Positions 52,898-61,220 of a stretch of 64,000 bases of DNA are shown in pieces. Within the stretch, counting starts at the first letter, position 1, and every line of letters starts with the position of its first letter. Source of the DNA: Flavobacteriaceae bacterium (lineage in GTDB: Bacteria > Bacteroidota > Bacteroidia > Flavobacteriales > Flavobacteriaceae). A program made the translations under genes and the position numbers. Location: positions 33,221 through 97,220 of the forward strand of contig JABDMU010000034.1 in the NCBI GenBank assembly GCA_013001285.1, given 5' to 3'. The notes beneath the pieces are model-generated. The model did not search any database and had not been told where the DNA came from. It saw nothing but the letters and a program-made list of their open reading frames with translations.

Positions 52898-53767
52898 ATG
52901 ACATCATTTGAACCTAAAGACATTTCGGTACCTATATTACATGGTCTATTGCTGAGTGCAGTGGCCCCACGCCCAATCGCCTTTGCGAGTACTATGGATA
53001 AAGATGGACATCCAAATTTATCACCCTTTAGTTTTTTTAATGTGTTTAGTGCAAATCCGCCTATTATGATATTTTCTCCAGCGCGTCGCGTTCGAGACAA
53101 TACAACAAAACACACTTTAGAAAATGCTGAACAAACTAAAGAAGTTGTTATTAATGTCGTGAATTATGATATCGTTCATCAAATGTCTTTGAGTTCATCA
53201 GAGTATCCTGAAGATGTCAATGAGTTTGAAAAATCTGGTTTAACCATGCTTGCATCAGATTTGGTAAAACCTTATCGTGTTGCAGAATCACCTGTTCAGT
53301 TTGAATGCAGGGTCAATGACATCATCAAACTTGGAAATGAAGGAGGAGCAGGAAATTTGATCATATGTGAGGTGCTAAAAATGCATATTTCTGAAGATGT
53401 TTTAAATGATGATGGCTCTATTAATCAGGAAAAATTAGATTTGGTTGCAAGAGCTGGCGCTAGTTATTACAACAGAGCGAGTAAAGGATTTTTTGAAATC
53501 CCTAAACCAACCAGAGATTTAGGCCTAGGCGTTGATGCCATGCCAGAACACGTAAAAAACAGTATGATCTTAACTGGAAATGATTTGGGAATGTTGGGCA
53601 ATGTTGCCACCTTACCAAATTCAAAAGAGATTGATATCTTTGTAAAAGATGTGAGTGAAAGATATCCTGATATTCGCGCCATGTCACACAGAGATAAACA
53701 TAAAATCGCTCATAACTATTTAAGTTTTGGCGATGTTGAAAGTGCCTGGAAATTATTATTAAGTTAA
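52898..53767 (+). CDS. flavin reductase-like FMN-binding split-barrel protein
   Basis: A 289-residue protein. The N-terminal 190 residues form the flavin reductase-like split barrel (LSAVAPRPIAFASTMDKDGHPNLSPFSFFNVFSANPP), which binds FMN and reduces flavin with NAD(P)H or acts as an oxidoreductase. The C-terminal 100 residues are a helical extension found in the Bacteroidota and proteobacterial subgroup. It lies 18 bases before the DUF3127 gene and is probably cotranscribed. Confidence 0.87.
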   Translation: MTSFEPKDISVPILHGLLLSAVAPRPIAFASTMDKDGHPNLSPFSFFNVFSANPPIMIFSPARRVRDNTTKHTLENAEQTKEVVINVVNYDIVHQMSLSSSEYPEDVNEFEKSGLTMLASDLVKPYRVAESPVQFECRVNDIIKLGNEGGAGNLIICEVLKMHISEDVLNDDGSINQEKLDLVARAGASYYNRASKGFFEIPKPTRDLGLGVDAMPEHVKNSMILTGNDLGMLGNVATLPNSKEIDIFVKDVSERYPDIRAMSHRDKHKIAHNYLSFGDVESAWKLLLS

Positions 53768-53785
53768 ATACGAAATACAATACAA

Positions 53786-54160
53786 ATGGAAATTCAAGGA
53801 AAAATAAAAATGATTGATGAGACCAAGGAGTATGGCTCTAATGGTTTTAGGAAAAGAGAAGTGGTGATAACAACCGAAGAACAATATCCACAACATATAA
53901 TGGTTGAGTTTGTTCAAGACAAAACCGATCTGTTGAACAACTTTCAAGTAGGACAAAATGTAAAAGTAAGCATCAATCTAAGAGGAAGAGAATGGGTAAA
54001 TCCGCAAGGTGAAACAAAATATTTCAATTCTATTCAAGGTTGGCGTATAGAAAACCTTCAAGATGCTGCTAGTGGCGAAGTACCTCCCGTACCACCTATG
54101 GATGCTTTTGAACCAGTAAACGAATTAAATGCTGATGATCACGATGACCTTCCTTTTTAA
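53786..54160 (+). CDS. DUF3127 OB-fold-like protein with SSB-type C-terminal tail
   Basis: A 124-residue protein. Residues about 1-95 (MEIQGKIKMIDETKEYG, VGQNVKVSINLRGREWVNPQGE) match DUF3127 and have the strand pattern of an OB fold. A short linker ends in DDHDDLPF, the same acidic-hydrophobic tip as the SSB of this window (DNDDLPF). Such tips bind SSB partners, so a single-stranded DNA role is plausible; family function is not established. A strong terminator follows. Confidence 0.85.
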   Translation: MEIQGKIKMIDETKEYGSNGFRKREVVITTEEQYPQHIMVEFVQDKTDLLNNFQVGQNVKVSINLRGREWVNPQGETKYFNSIQGWRIENLQDAASGEVPPVPPMDAFEPVNELNADDHDDLPF

Positions 54161-54182
54161 TAGCATTTAAACAATTTTTTTA

Positions 54183-54214
54183 AAACCTCATTATCATTTC
54201 AATGAGGTTTTTTT
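54183..54214 (+). terminator. terminator of the flavin reductase-DUF3127 operon
   Basis: A perfect 10-bp stem AAACCTCATT/AATGAGGTTT with an 8-base loop is followed by T residues, 22 bases after the DUF3127 stop. Confidence 0.9.
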
Positions 54215-54226
54215 ATTTTTAATCTT

Positions 54227-54853
54227 ATGCAGTTACTAGATGCCAACGATCAGTTTCCTGATGTATCCAAAGCCAATGCTGATGGACTTCTAGCCATGGG
54301 TGGAGATCTATCGGTTTCAAGATTAATTGAAGCCTATAAAAAAGGAATATTTCCTTGGTTTGATAATGAAGGGCCAATTTTATGGTGGTCTCCAGACCCA
54401 CGTTTTGTGCTATTTCCGAATAAATTGAAAGTTTCAAAAAGCATGCATCAGATAATAAGAAATGGCCGATTTACGGTTACTGAAAATAAAAAATTTCACG
54501 ACGTCATTACCGCCTGTTCTGAGGTCGAACGCGATGGGCAGGCCAGCAGTTGGATCACATCAACTATGGTCCAGGCATATTGCAAGCTTCATGAACAAGG
54601 TTTGGCAAAGTCAGTAGAAGTTTGGCTTGAAGATATGTTGGTAGGTGGGCTTTATGGTATCGACCTGGGGAATGGTGTTTTTTGTGGTGAAAGTATGTTT
54701 TCTAAAGTGAGTAATGCAAGTAAGCTAGGCTTCATCACTTTTGTAAATAAAAGTTCCTACACCCTTATTGACTGTCAGGTTTATACTAAGCATTTGGCCA
54801 GTTTAGGCGCAGAAGAAATGTCACGAGATGAGTTTTTATTGTATTTAACTTGA
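54227..54853 (+). CDS. aat: leucyl/phenylalanyl-tRNA--protein transferase
   Basis: A 208-residue enzyme that adds Leu or Phe to proteins with N-terminal Lys or Arg, marking them for ClpAP in the N-degron pathway. Family motifs are GLLAMGGDLSVSRLIEAYKKGIFPWF (near the start), ILWWSPDPRFVLFP and GGLYGIDLGNGVFCGESMFS. Length is normal. It stands upstream of the PPK2 pair by about 50 bases. Confidence 0.93.
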   Translation: MQLLDANDQFPDVSKANADGLLAMGGDLSVSRLIEAYKKGIFPWFDNEGPILWWSPDPRFVLFPNKLKVSKSMHQIIRNGRFTVTENKKFHDVITACSEVERDGQASSWITSTMVQAYCKLHEQGLAKSVEVWLEDMLVGGLYGIDLGNGVFCGESMFSKVSNASKLGFITFVNKSSYTLIDCQVYTKHLASLGAEEMSRDEFLLYLT

Positions 54854-54910
54854 TAAATGTCATAAAATCTTTACGTTAAAAAACGGAAATTGGGCATATA
54901 ATTGTTTTAT

Positions 54911-55759
54911 ATGCTTACACAACAAGATTTTGAGCAATACACCAACACGGAGTCGTTCCTGAATATTTTAAAAAAGAAACTTTCAGAAGACCGTCTTAAG
55001 GAAATTTTGTACGGCGTTCAGTATGAAAAAGAACTAGAACAACTGCAAGGTGAACTCGTAGACCTTCAACAATGGGTAGCAAAGAAAAAGAAAAGAGTAT
55101 GTGTCATATTTGAAGGAAGAGACGCCTCTGGGAAAGGAGGTTCTATCCGTCGTTTTGCACAGCACCTCAATCCAAGATCGATGCGCGTCGTTGCCTTGAA
55201 TAAACCCACTGAAGTCGAAAAAGGCCAATGGTATTTCCGACGGTATATCAAGGAGTTACCTAATCCTGGTGAAATCGTATTTTTTGATCGGAGCTGGTAC
55301 AACAGAGCAGTTGTAGAACCGGTAATGGGTTTTTGTACCCATGCGCAATATGAAACCTTCATGGCGCAGGTTCCAGAATTTGAACATATGTTATATGAAG
55401 ATGATGTGTTATTGATTAAGTTCTGGTTTTCTATAACCAAAGATGAACAAGAAAAACGCTTTTTATCGCGTTTAGAGAATCCTTTAAAACGCTGGAAATT
55501 CAGTCCCGTTGATAAAGAGGGACAACGACGTTGGGATGAATATACATATTATAAGGAACAGATGTTTTCAAAAACTCACACCACATTCAGTCCCTGGATC
55601 ATTATAAAAACTAATGAAAAAAAGAAAGCTCGTTTAGAAAGTATGCGTTATGTACTTTCAAAATTTGAATATGAAGGTAAAGGAAATACAGCCGATATTA
55701 TTCTGCCGGACCCAAATATCGTACAACGCTATCATCGTTTAATTAATCATGTGGACTAA
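54911..55759 (+). CDS. polyphosphate kinase 2 (first of a tandem pair)
   Basis: A roughly 282-residue class I PPK2 that moves phosphate between polyphosphate and nucleoside diphosphates. Walker A is FEGRDASGKGGSIRRF and the Walker B/lid region is FFDRSWYNRAVVEPVMGFC. The ATG at 54911 (MLTQQDFEQY) is preferred to an in-frame TTG three codons upstream. The second copy starts on its last stop base, so they are translationally coupled. A full PPK1 is not in the window. Confidence 0.92.
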   Translation: MLTQQDFEQYTNTESFLNILKKKLSEDRLKEILYGVQYEKELEQLQGELVDLQQWVAKKKKRVCVIFEGRDASGKGGSIRRFAQHLNPRSMRVVALNKPTEVEKGQWYFRRYIKELPNPGEIVFFDRSWYNRAVVEPVMGFCTHAQYETFMAQVPEFEHMLYEDDVLLIKFWFSITKDEQEKRFLSRLENPLKRWKFSPVDKEGQRRWDEYTYYKEQMFSKTHTTFSPWIIIKTNEKKKARLESMRYVLSKFEYEGKGNTADIILPDPNIVQRYHRLINHVD

Positions 55760-56583
55760 TGGAAAAACTGACTGCAAAGGAGTTAAAGCGCTTAAATTCA
55801 AAAGCGGGACTAAGACAATTTTTATCAGAGGAAGACATAACACTTCCAAAAATCTTGAGAAATTTAAATTACGAAGCACGTCTTAAGTTGTTACAAGCCG
55901 AACTCATTCATCTGCAGCATTGGGTTTACAAAAACCAAAAGAAAATTGTTATTGTTTTTGAAGGACGTGATGCTGCCGGAAAAGGAGGCGCCATTCGTCG
56001 AATTACAGAACATTTAAACCCAAGGCAATTTAAAGTAGTGGCTCTACCAAAACCTACGAGAGAAGAAAAGGGGCAATGGTATTTTCAAAGGTACATCAAT
56101 CAATTACCAAGAAAGGGTCAAATTGTTTTTTTTGACAGAAGTTGGTATAACCGCGCGGTAGTTGAACCTGTTAACGGATTTTGCACTAAGCGTGAATATA
56201 ACATCTTTATGAACCAGGTCAATGATTTTGAACGCATGATCATCGAGTCTGGTATTACTTTAATCAAATTTTATTTTTCCATTACTAAGGATGAACAGGA
56301 AAAACGCTTTGAAGAAATAATTTCGAGCCCAATAAAAAAATGGAAATATAGTGAGGTAGATCAACGCGCTCTGTCATTGTGGGATGATTATACCGATTAT
56401 AAAACTAAAATGTTTGAATTGACAAATACGAAGATTGCTCCCTGGAGGATCATACAGGCCAACAGAAAAAGTAAAGCCCGAATAGAGGTGATTAAAATCA
56501 TATTAAAAACAATTCCTTATATACCAAAAGACGAGGTTGGAATCGACTACATTGTTCAAAAGGAAGAAGATTCAGATAAGTAG
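55759..56583 (+). CDS. polyphosphate kinase 2 (second of a tandem pair)
   Basis: A 274-residue PPK2 paralog of the upstream gene, sharing FEGRDAAGKGGAIRRI and FFDRSWYNRAVVEPVNGFC. The two proteins differ in the N-terminal 45 residues and the tail. The start overlaps the previous stop by one base (TAATG). The pair may form a heteromer or prefer different nucleotides (GDP/ADP); the sequence alone cannot tell. It is followed closely by the convergent tag gene. Confidence 0.92.
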   Translation: MEKLTAKELKRLNSKAGLRQFLSEEDITLPKILRNLNYEARLKLLQAELIHLQHWVYKNQKKIVIVFEGRDAAGKGGAIRRITEHLNPRQFKVVALPKPTREEKGQWYFQRYINQLPRKGQIVFFDRSWYNRAVVEPVNGFCTKREYNIFMNQVNDFERMIIESGITLIKFYFSITKDEQEKRFEEIISSPIKKWKYSEVDQRALSLWDDYTDYKTKMFELTNTKIAPWRIIQANRKSKARIEVIKIILKTIPYIPKDEVGIDYIVQKEEDSDK

Positions 56584-56585
56584 TT

Positions 56586-57152
56586 TCACACCTCATTATA
56601 CCTGAAACAATTTACTTCATGATCATTGACCATGCCAGTGGCCTGCATATGCGCATAAACTACTGTGGAACCCACAAACTTAAATCCTCGCTTTTTTAAA
56701 TCGGCACTTATTTTATCGCTTAGAGGTGTATTGGCAGGCCCATTTTTATAATTGAGGATTTTATTTTTAATGGGTTTGCCATTGGTAAACTTCCAAATAT
56801 AATTACTAAAGCTTCCAAATTCTTTTTGAATGGCCATAAATGCCTGTGCGTTAGTAACGGTTGCTTTTATCTTTAATCTATTTCGAATGATCCCCGCGTT
56901 TTGTAACAACTCATCGATCTTATCTTGATCATAAGATGAGATTTTTTCGTAATTGAAATTGTCAAAGGCCATTCTGAAGTTCTCTCGTTTCCTCAAAATA
57001 GTGATCCAACTTAGCCCTGCTTGAAAGGTTTCTAGGATCAAAAATTCGAATAATTTATCATCCTGATAAATAGGTACGCCCCACTCCTCATCGTGATAGG
57101 CTTCATAAAGAGGATCGCCAATACACCAACCACATTTATTTTGTTCACTCAT
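56586..57152 (-). CDS. tag: DNA-3-methyladenine glycosylase I
   Basis: A 188-residue base-excision repair glycosylase removing 3-methyladenine. The zinc-binding N-terminus CGWCIGDPLYEAYHDEEWGVP and the catalytic-pocket segment FQAGLSWITILRKRENFR are typical of Tag. The C-terminal FVGSTVVYAHMQATGMVNDH with a final His/Cys pair completes the zinc site. Length is normal. Confidence 0.94.
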   Translation of the reverse strand: MSEQNKCGWCIGDPLYEAYHDEEWGVPIYQDDKLFEFLILETFQAGLSWITILRKRENFRMAFDNFNYEKISSYDQDKIDELLQNAGIIRNRLKIKATVTNAQAFMAIQKEFGSFSNYIWKFTNGKPIKNKILNYKNGPANTPLSDKISADLKKRGFKFVGSTVVYAHMQATGMVNDHEVNCFRYNEV

Positions 57153-57227
57153 GATACCTTGTAAGTTTCAAGAATAAATATAGACATAGATATGACAAAA
57201 ATCATAATTAAAATATATTTTTCAATT

Positions 57228-57235
57228 TACATTTG
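57228..57235 (+). promoter_or_regulatory. predicted -7 box of the thioredoxin-like gene
   Basis: TACATTTG fits TAnnTTTG, about 16 bases before the ATG. No -33 TTG is seen. Confidence 0.4.
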
Positions 57236-57251
57236 ATTCAAATCTTAATAA

Positions 57252-57875
57252 ATGAAAACCCTACTTGAAACAAGTTTAAACAACAGCATTTCATATCCTG
57301 AATACAAACTTTTGATCGATAAAATGGTGCAATCAAGATCAACTACTGGTTCTGAAAAAACGGAGGCACTTATCGAATATACCAAACTCAACCAAAGACG
57401 AATGAAACGCTGGGATAAAACCATTCGTCTATCCGAAGATCATGAGAAGTTAATAAAGGAATTTGATGAGAAGATCATTTGGTTGGTTATAAGTGAAAGT
57501 TGGTGTGGTGATGCTGCTCATGTTATTCCTGTTATCAATAAAGTGGCGGAAGTTAACCCTAATATTGAATTGAGAATTGTTTTGCGCGACGACAACCCAG
57601 ATTTAATGGATGCCTTTTTAACCAATGGTAGCCGGTCTATTCCAAAATTGATCATGATCGATGCCAAATCCACCGAAATTTTGGGGCTTTACGGTCCAAG
57701 GCCGAGTCAAGCGACTAAAATGGTCACGGAATTCAAAGAAGAACATGGACTTCTTACCCCAGAGTTTAAAGAAGATTTGCAGCGATGGTATAACAAGGAT
57801 AAAGGCCAAACAATAATAAAGGATCTTTTAGAACTGCTAAGACTTTCCTCTAAAATAAAAAGTGATTGTGCCTAG
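57252..57875 (+). CDS. thioredoxin-fold protein with single active-site cysteine
   Basis: A 207-residue cytoplasmic protein of the thioredoxin_9 type. The usual CxxC is replaced by WCGDAAH in SESWCGDAAHVIPV (about 85), so only one Cys is present. The cis-Pro segment reads SRSIPKLIMID. It may bind a thiol or act as a monothiol enzyme rather than a disulfide reductase. It overlaps the convergent TonB-like gene by 39 bases at the 3' ends. Confidence 0.85.
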   Translation: MKTLLETSLNNSISYPEYKLLIDKMVQSRSTTGSEKTEALIEYTKLNQRRMKRWDKTIRLSEDHEKLIKEFDEKIIWLVISESWCGDAAHVIPVINKVAEVNPNIELRIVLRDDNPDLMDAFLTNGSRSIPKLIMIDAKSTEILGLYGPRPSQATKMVTEFKEEHGLLTPEFKEDLQRWYNKDKGQTIIKDLLELLRLSSKIKSDCA

Positions 57876-58571
57876 TTGATTTGCTTTTGAGTTGTCAGCA
57901 TTGAATTTAGATGCCTTGGCATACTCAATGGCATGATCAATTAAACACCCATTTGAAGAGGTTGATGATGAATTTACATCAGTATCAGTAACATTTCCGT
58001 GACTATCTACAGTAATATTTATAACAATTTTCCCGCTTTCTTCACAAAGATAAATAGGTGGTGGGAGGTACTCATCCGTCCTATTTACTAGTGAAAAACT
58101 CACCCTACTATTCTTGTGATTTCCTGAGGAATTTGATGGAAGTGAAGCACGTTTATCTTGAGATCTAATATCGATTAATTCATTGATCTCTTCAAAGGAA
58201 TCAAGATCGTCATTAGTGTCATTAGTTCCATTAGATTCTGAGATATGGTCGTCAATCTCATAATCTTTGGCGGCTCTATTCCTAATTTTATCCATTGTAT
58301 TTTGAAAAGCTTCATCTTCGAACTCATTATTTTTTTGAGTTTCATTATAAGCCTTATTGGTGGCCAACAAAGCATCGATGCTTTCCATGAGCTCGGCCAA
58401 TTCCTCTGGGGTTTCTGGTTCTTCCAACTCTTCTGGTAATATTTCGTAATACGTTTCAGCATCAAATTCCACATGTCGAGTTAAATGTACATTAAATGCC
58501 ATTAGAACCAGCGTTGAAGATAGCAATGCGGTTATGATCAGGGCTTTATATGTTCTTATTACAGAAGACAT
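57837..58571 (-). CDS. TonB-like periplasmic protein
   Basis: A 244-residue protein. A single N-terminal transmembrane helix (about 9-27) is followed by an acidic, low-complexity periplasmic stretch (about 35-160) instead of the usual Pro-rich linker. The C-terminal domain (about 175-240; GKIVINITVDSHGNVTD, IEYAKASKFNA, GTITFYF) resembles the TonB C-terminal domain. It may energise outer-membrane receptors, but the exbBD partner genes are not in the window. Confidence 0.75.
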   Translation of the reverse strand: MSSVIRTYKALIITALLSSTLVLMAFNVHLTRHVEFDAETYYEILPEELEEPETPEELAELMESIDALLATNKAYNETQKNNEFEDEAFQNTMDKIRNRAAKDYEIDDHISESNGTNDTNDDLDSFEEINELIDIRSQDKRASLPSNSSGNHKNSRVSFSLVNRTDEYLPPPIYLCEESGKIVINITVDSHGNVTDTDVNSSSTSSNGCLIDHAIEYAKASKFNADNSKANQLGTITFYFRGKS

Positions 58572-58607
58572 AGGTATTTAATATACGTTCAAATTAACTA
58601 AAAAAGA

Positions 58608-59147
58608 TCAAAACACCATAAATTCAAGAAATAAGGAAAGACTTGAAAGCTTCTCGGTTTGTTGAATGCCAAATCGTTTTCTGCTGAAATCTATACCAAT
58701 TAACCAAGAATTTTTTATGTTGGCATCGAACATTTGATAACCTAATCCAGCCTTATAGAGTGTTCCTTTCCGAAAATTTTGATTGATGCCAATCAGACGC
58801 CCATAACTTCCCCTGACAAACAAATTATCATCTTTAGCAATAATATTATACTTAAAACTCAAGTGTACTGGTAAGAATTGAAATCCTTGTTGGCTATGCC
58901 AATCGTATTCAAGATTGACACCTAGTGCAGAGCGTTCATCAAATTGATAGCCCAAGGTATTATTAATTAAGAAGGCGCTTGGTTGTATGAAAGTGTCATC
59001 GTATTCATCAAAAAGCATATAGTTTTCATTGAGTGTAAAGGTAGTGCCTAACGAGATCTTGTAGAATAATCCACTGGTTTTTATAGCATCCTGGCATAGT
59101 CCTAGATAAGTGATCAAAGAAAAACAAATAGTAAGAAAATAGTTCAC
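58608..59147 (-). CDS. small predicted outer-membrane protein
   Basis: A 179-residue protein from a GTG start (59147). The signal peptide ends ...TYLGLCQ (about 19); the rest alternates aromatic and polar residues in strands (ISLGTTFTLNENYMLF, ALGVNLEYDWHS, VHLSFKYNIIA, LFVRGSYGRLIG) and ends in Phe, as in an eight-stranded barrel. No specific family is recognised. It lies between the TonB-like and truB genes on the same strand. Confidence 0.65.
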   Translation of the reverse strand: MNYFLTICFSLITYLGLCQDAIKTSGLFYKISLGTTFTLNENYMLFDEYDDTFIQPSAFLINNTLGYQFDERSALGVNLEYDWHSQQGFQFLPVHLSFKYNIIAKDDNLFVRGSYGRLIGINQNFRKGTLYKAGLGYQMFDANIKNSWLIGIDFSRKRFGIQQTEKLSSLSLFLEFMVF

Positions 59148-59181
59148 GACTTAGTTGGATTTAAGCCAATACTATCAACAA

Positions 59182-59874
59182 TTATTCCGAAGGGAGATCT
59201 GCAATAAATTTTTCTATCGTTATGGCATTTTTAATATCGAAATCACCAATTTTCGTGCGGCGTAACATCGATAAATGCGCCCCAGTATTTAAGGCCTTAC
59301 CAAAATCATGGGCAAGGGATCGAATGTAAGTCCCTTTGCTGCATATGACCTCGAAATTAACATTTAGGCCATCTATTTTAGTGATTTCAAAGGCATCAAT
59401 TCTTATTCTACGTGATTTAATTTCAACAGCTTCCCCAGCACGAGCAAATTCATACAGGCGCTTGCCCTCTTTTTTAATGGCGGAAAAAATTGGAGGATAT
59501 TGTTCGATTTCTCCTATAAATTTTTCTGTGGCTTTTTTAATTTTTTCTTCCGAAAGATGATCGGTTGGATAATTCTGATCGATCTCAGTTTCTAGATCAT
59601 AACTAGGCGTAGTACTTCCTAAAACTAAAGTCCCAGAATATGCTTTTATTTGGTCTTGAAATGTAGAAATTTGTTTAGTCATTTTTCCTGTACAAATCAC
59701 CAATAGTCCTGTAGCTAGAGGATCTAAGGTTCCGGCATGACCGACCTTAATTTTTTTAATATTAAAGGCTTTTCTTATTGACCATCTTAGTTTATTGACC
59801 ACTTGAAAGGAAGTCCAATGGAGTGGTTTATCAATGAGTAAGATCTGACCGTTTTTAAAATCGTCTGAAGTCAT
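59182..59874 (-). CDS. truB: tRNA pseudouridine(55) synthase
   Basis: A roughly 230-residue enzyme forming pseudouridine 55 in the T-loop of tRNAs. The N-terminal motif LLIDKPLHWTSFQVVNKLR and the catalytic Asp in KVGHAGTLDPLATGLL are present, as is ICSKGTYIRSLAHDFG. The ATG at 59874 (MTSDDFKNGQ) avoids overlap with uppP and fits homolog starts. It is last in the ftsX-DUF3098-uppP-truB line. Confidence 0.94.
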   Translation of the reverse strand: MTSDDFKNGQILLIDKPLHWTSFQVVNKLRWSIRKAFNIKKIKVGHAGTLDPLATGLLVICTGKMTKQISTFQDQIKAYSGTLVLGSTTPSYDLETEIDQNYPTDHLSEEKIKKATEKFIGEIEQYPPIFSAIKKEGKRLYEFARAGEAVEIKSRRIRIDAFEITKIDGLNVNFEVICSKGTYIRSLAHDFGKALNTGAHLSMLRRTKIGDFDIKNAITIEKFIADLPSE

Positions 59875-59878
59875 AAGC

Positions 59879-60673
59879 TTATGATGTTGAAGCAACACTA
59901 ATAGCTATGATTCCTACTATTGCACAGTATATTGAAAAATAACTAAGTTTACTTTTTTTGACTATTGCGATCATCCAAGTACATGCCAACAAACCTGCTA
60001 CAAAAGCCGCAAAAAACCCTGCAGAAAGTATAGCAAAATTATCACTGTCATAAGTGAGCTCGCCGCTTAAAATATCTTTTCCAATTTTTCCAAGAATAAG
60101 TGGAACAACCATTAAAAACGAAAATCGAGCAGCCTTCGTTTTGTCATTTCCAAGTAATACAGAAGTTGAAATAGTAGCACCAGATCTTGAAATTCCAGGT
60201 AACATGGCAATAGCTTGAGCCACACCAATAACAAATGCGTTTAAAAAACTCACTTTTTTATTAGTGTTCTTGGCTTTATCGGCAAGGTAAAGCAATAAGC
60301 CAGTAAGAATTAACATAAAACCAACCAGTCTTATATTACCATCAAAAAGTAAGGCTAATTCTTGTTCATAAGTAAATCCGATAATGGCAGCAGGTAACAT
60401 GGATAGTGCAATCTTCGCAACAAACTGAGTGTCTTCATTCCATGTAAATGAAAATAGGCCTTTCAAAATGCATAAAACGTCTTTTCTAAAAACAACAATC
60501 GTACTTAATGCTGTTGCAAAATGAAGAACTACTGTAAACAGAAGGCTTTCGTTTGGAAGAGCGTCATTTCCTAAAATGACCTTTCCTAATTCTAAATGCC
60601 CACTGGAAGATACAGGCAAAAATTCCGTTAGTCCTTGAACTAGTCCTAATATGATAGCATCAATAAAATTCAC
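59879..60673 (-). CDS. uppP: undecaprenyl-diphosphatase
   Basis: A 264-residue BacA-type inner-membrane enzyme that dephosphorylates undecaprenyl pyrophosphate so the carrier lipid can be reused for cell-wall synthesis. The two catalytic regions are GLVQGLTEFLPVSSSGHLELG at the N-terminus and the GISRSGATIS repeat at about 160. Over-production gives bacitracin resistance in other species. It is five bases upstream of truB. Confidence 0.95.
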   Translation of the reverse strand: MNFIDAIILGLVQGLTEFLPVSSSGHLELGKVILGNDALPNESLLFTVVLHFATALSTIVVFRKDVLCILKGLFSFTWNEDTQFVAKIALSMLPAAIIGFTYEQELALLFDGNIRLVGFMLILTGLLLYLADKAKNTNKKVSFLNAFVIGVAQAIAMLPGISRSGATISTSVLLGNDKTKAARFSFLMVVPLILGKIGKDILSGELTYDSDNFAILSAGFFAAFVAGLLACTWMIAIVKKSKLSYFSIYCAIVGIIAISVASTS

Positions 60674-60735
60674 AGAGCAAAAATATCAAATTACTCTAAT
60701 GCACAGCTAAAATGAGACTTTATTTTAAGTGAGAC

Positions 60736-60990
60736 TTATTTTTTTGACGAATCTAAAAGAATGGCATGGATTTGAATGCCAAAACCGATAAGAATTAAAG
60801 TTGGTGCTAAGCGAATACGTCGAAAATTAAATATTTCTGGATTAAAAACATTAGGATCATCGCTACCACCTCCAGACATTAAAATAAATCCAAGTGCAAT
60901 ACAACCCAAACCTATGAACATCCATTGGTAATTTTTCTTTCCAAAAATAAAATTTTGACCTTGCTCTAATTTCCTTTTTTTCTCACCCAT
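60736..60990 (-). CDS. DUF3098 family membrane protein
   Basis: An 84-residue protein with two transmembrane helices (about 25-40 and 62-80) and the conserved stretch FIFGKKNYQWMFIGLGCIALG of DUF3098. The family occurs almost only in Bacteroidota, usually between ftsX and uppP as here, which hints at a cell-envelope or division role. Function is unknown. Confidence 0.85.
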   Translation of the reverse strand: MGEKKRKLEQGQNFIFGKKNYQWMFIGLGCIALGFILMSGGGSDDPNVFNPEIFNFRRIRLAPTLILIGFGIQIHAILLDSSKK

Positions 60991-60993
60991 GAT

Positions 60994-61206
60994 TTATTCA
61001 AATTCGGTATAAATGATAGTTACTTCAACTTCTAATTGTGCAATATGCTCAGAAGTTACTGCACCACCTAGCAGTTTCGGTAAATGCAAAGTAACGGATT
61101 TATTTAAAACTGCAGCGTTAAGGTCTTCTAAAATTTAGCCTTGCTCTAAACCTTTATTGAAATAATAACGATCGCCACTTATATCTTTTAAAAAAAATAA
61201 ATTCAC
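60994..61206 (-). pseudogene. interrupted reading frame between ftsX and DUF3098
   Basis: From a GTG at 61206 the minus strand reads VNLFFLKDISGDRYY...GLEQG, then a TAA at 61135-61137, then 46 further in-frame codons (ILEDLNAAVLNK to TIIYTEFE) before a second TAA. The codon use looks coding on both sides of the first stop. No ATG is available for either part. It is most likely a remnant of a small gene, not recognised. Confidence 0.4.
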
Positions 61207-61220
61207 CTTTTTATTACCAA

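Noticed and set aside
54860..54911. Promoter TATAATTG before the first PPK2 gene
   Set aside because: It deviates from TAnnTTTG in the first T of the TTTG core and has no -33 element, so it is not listed.
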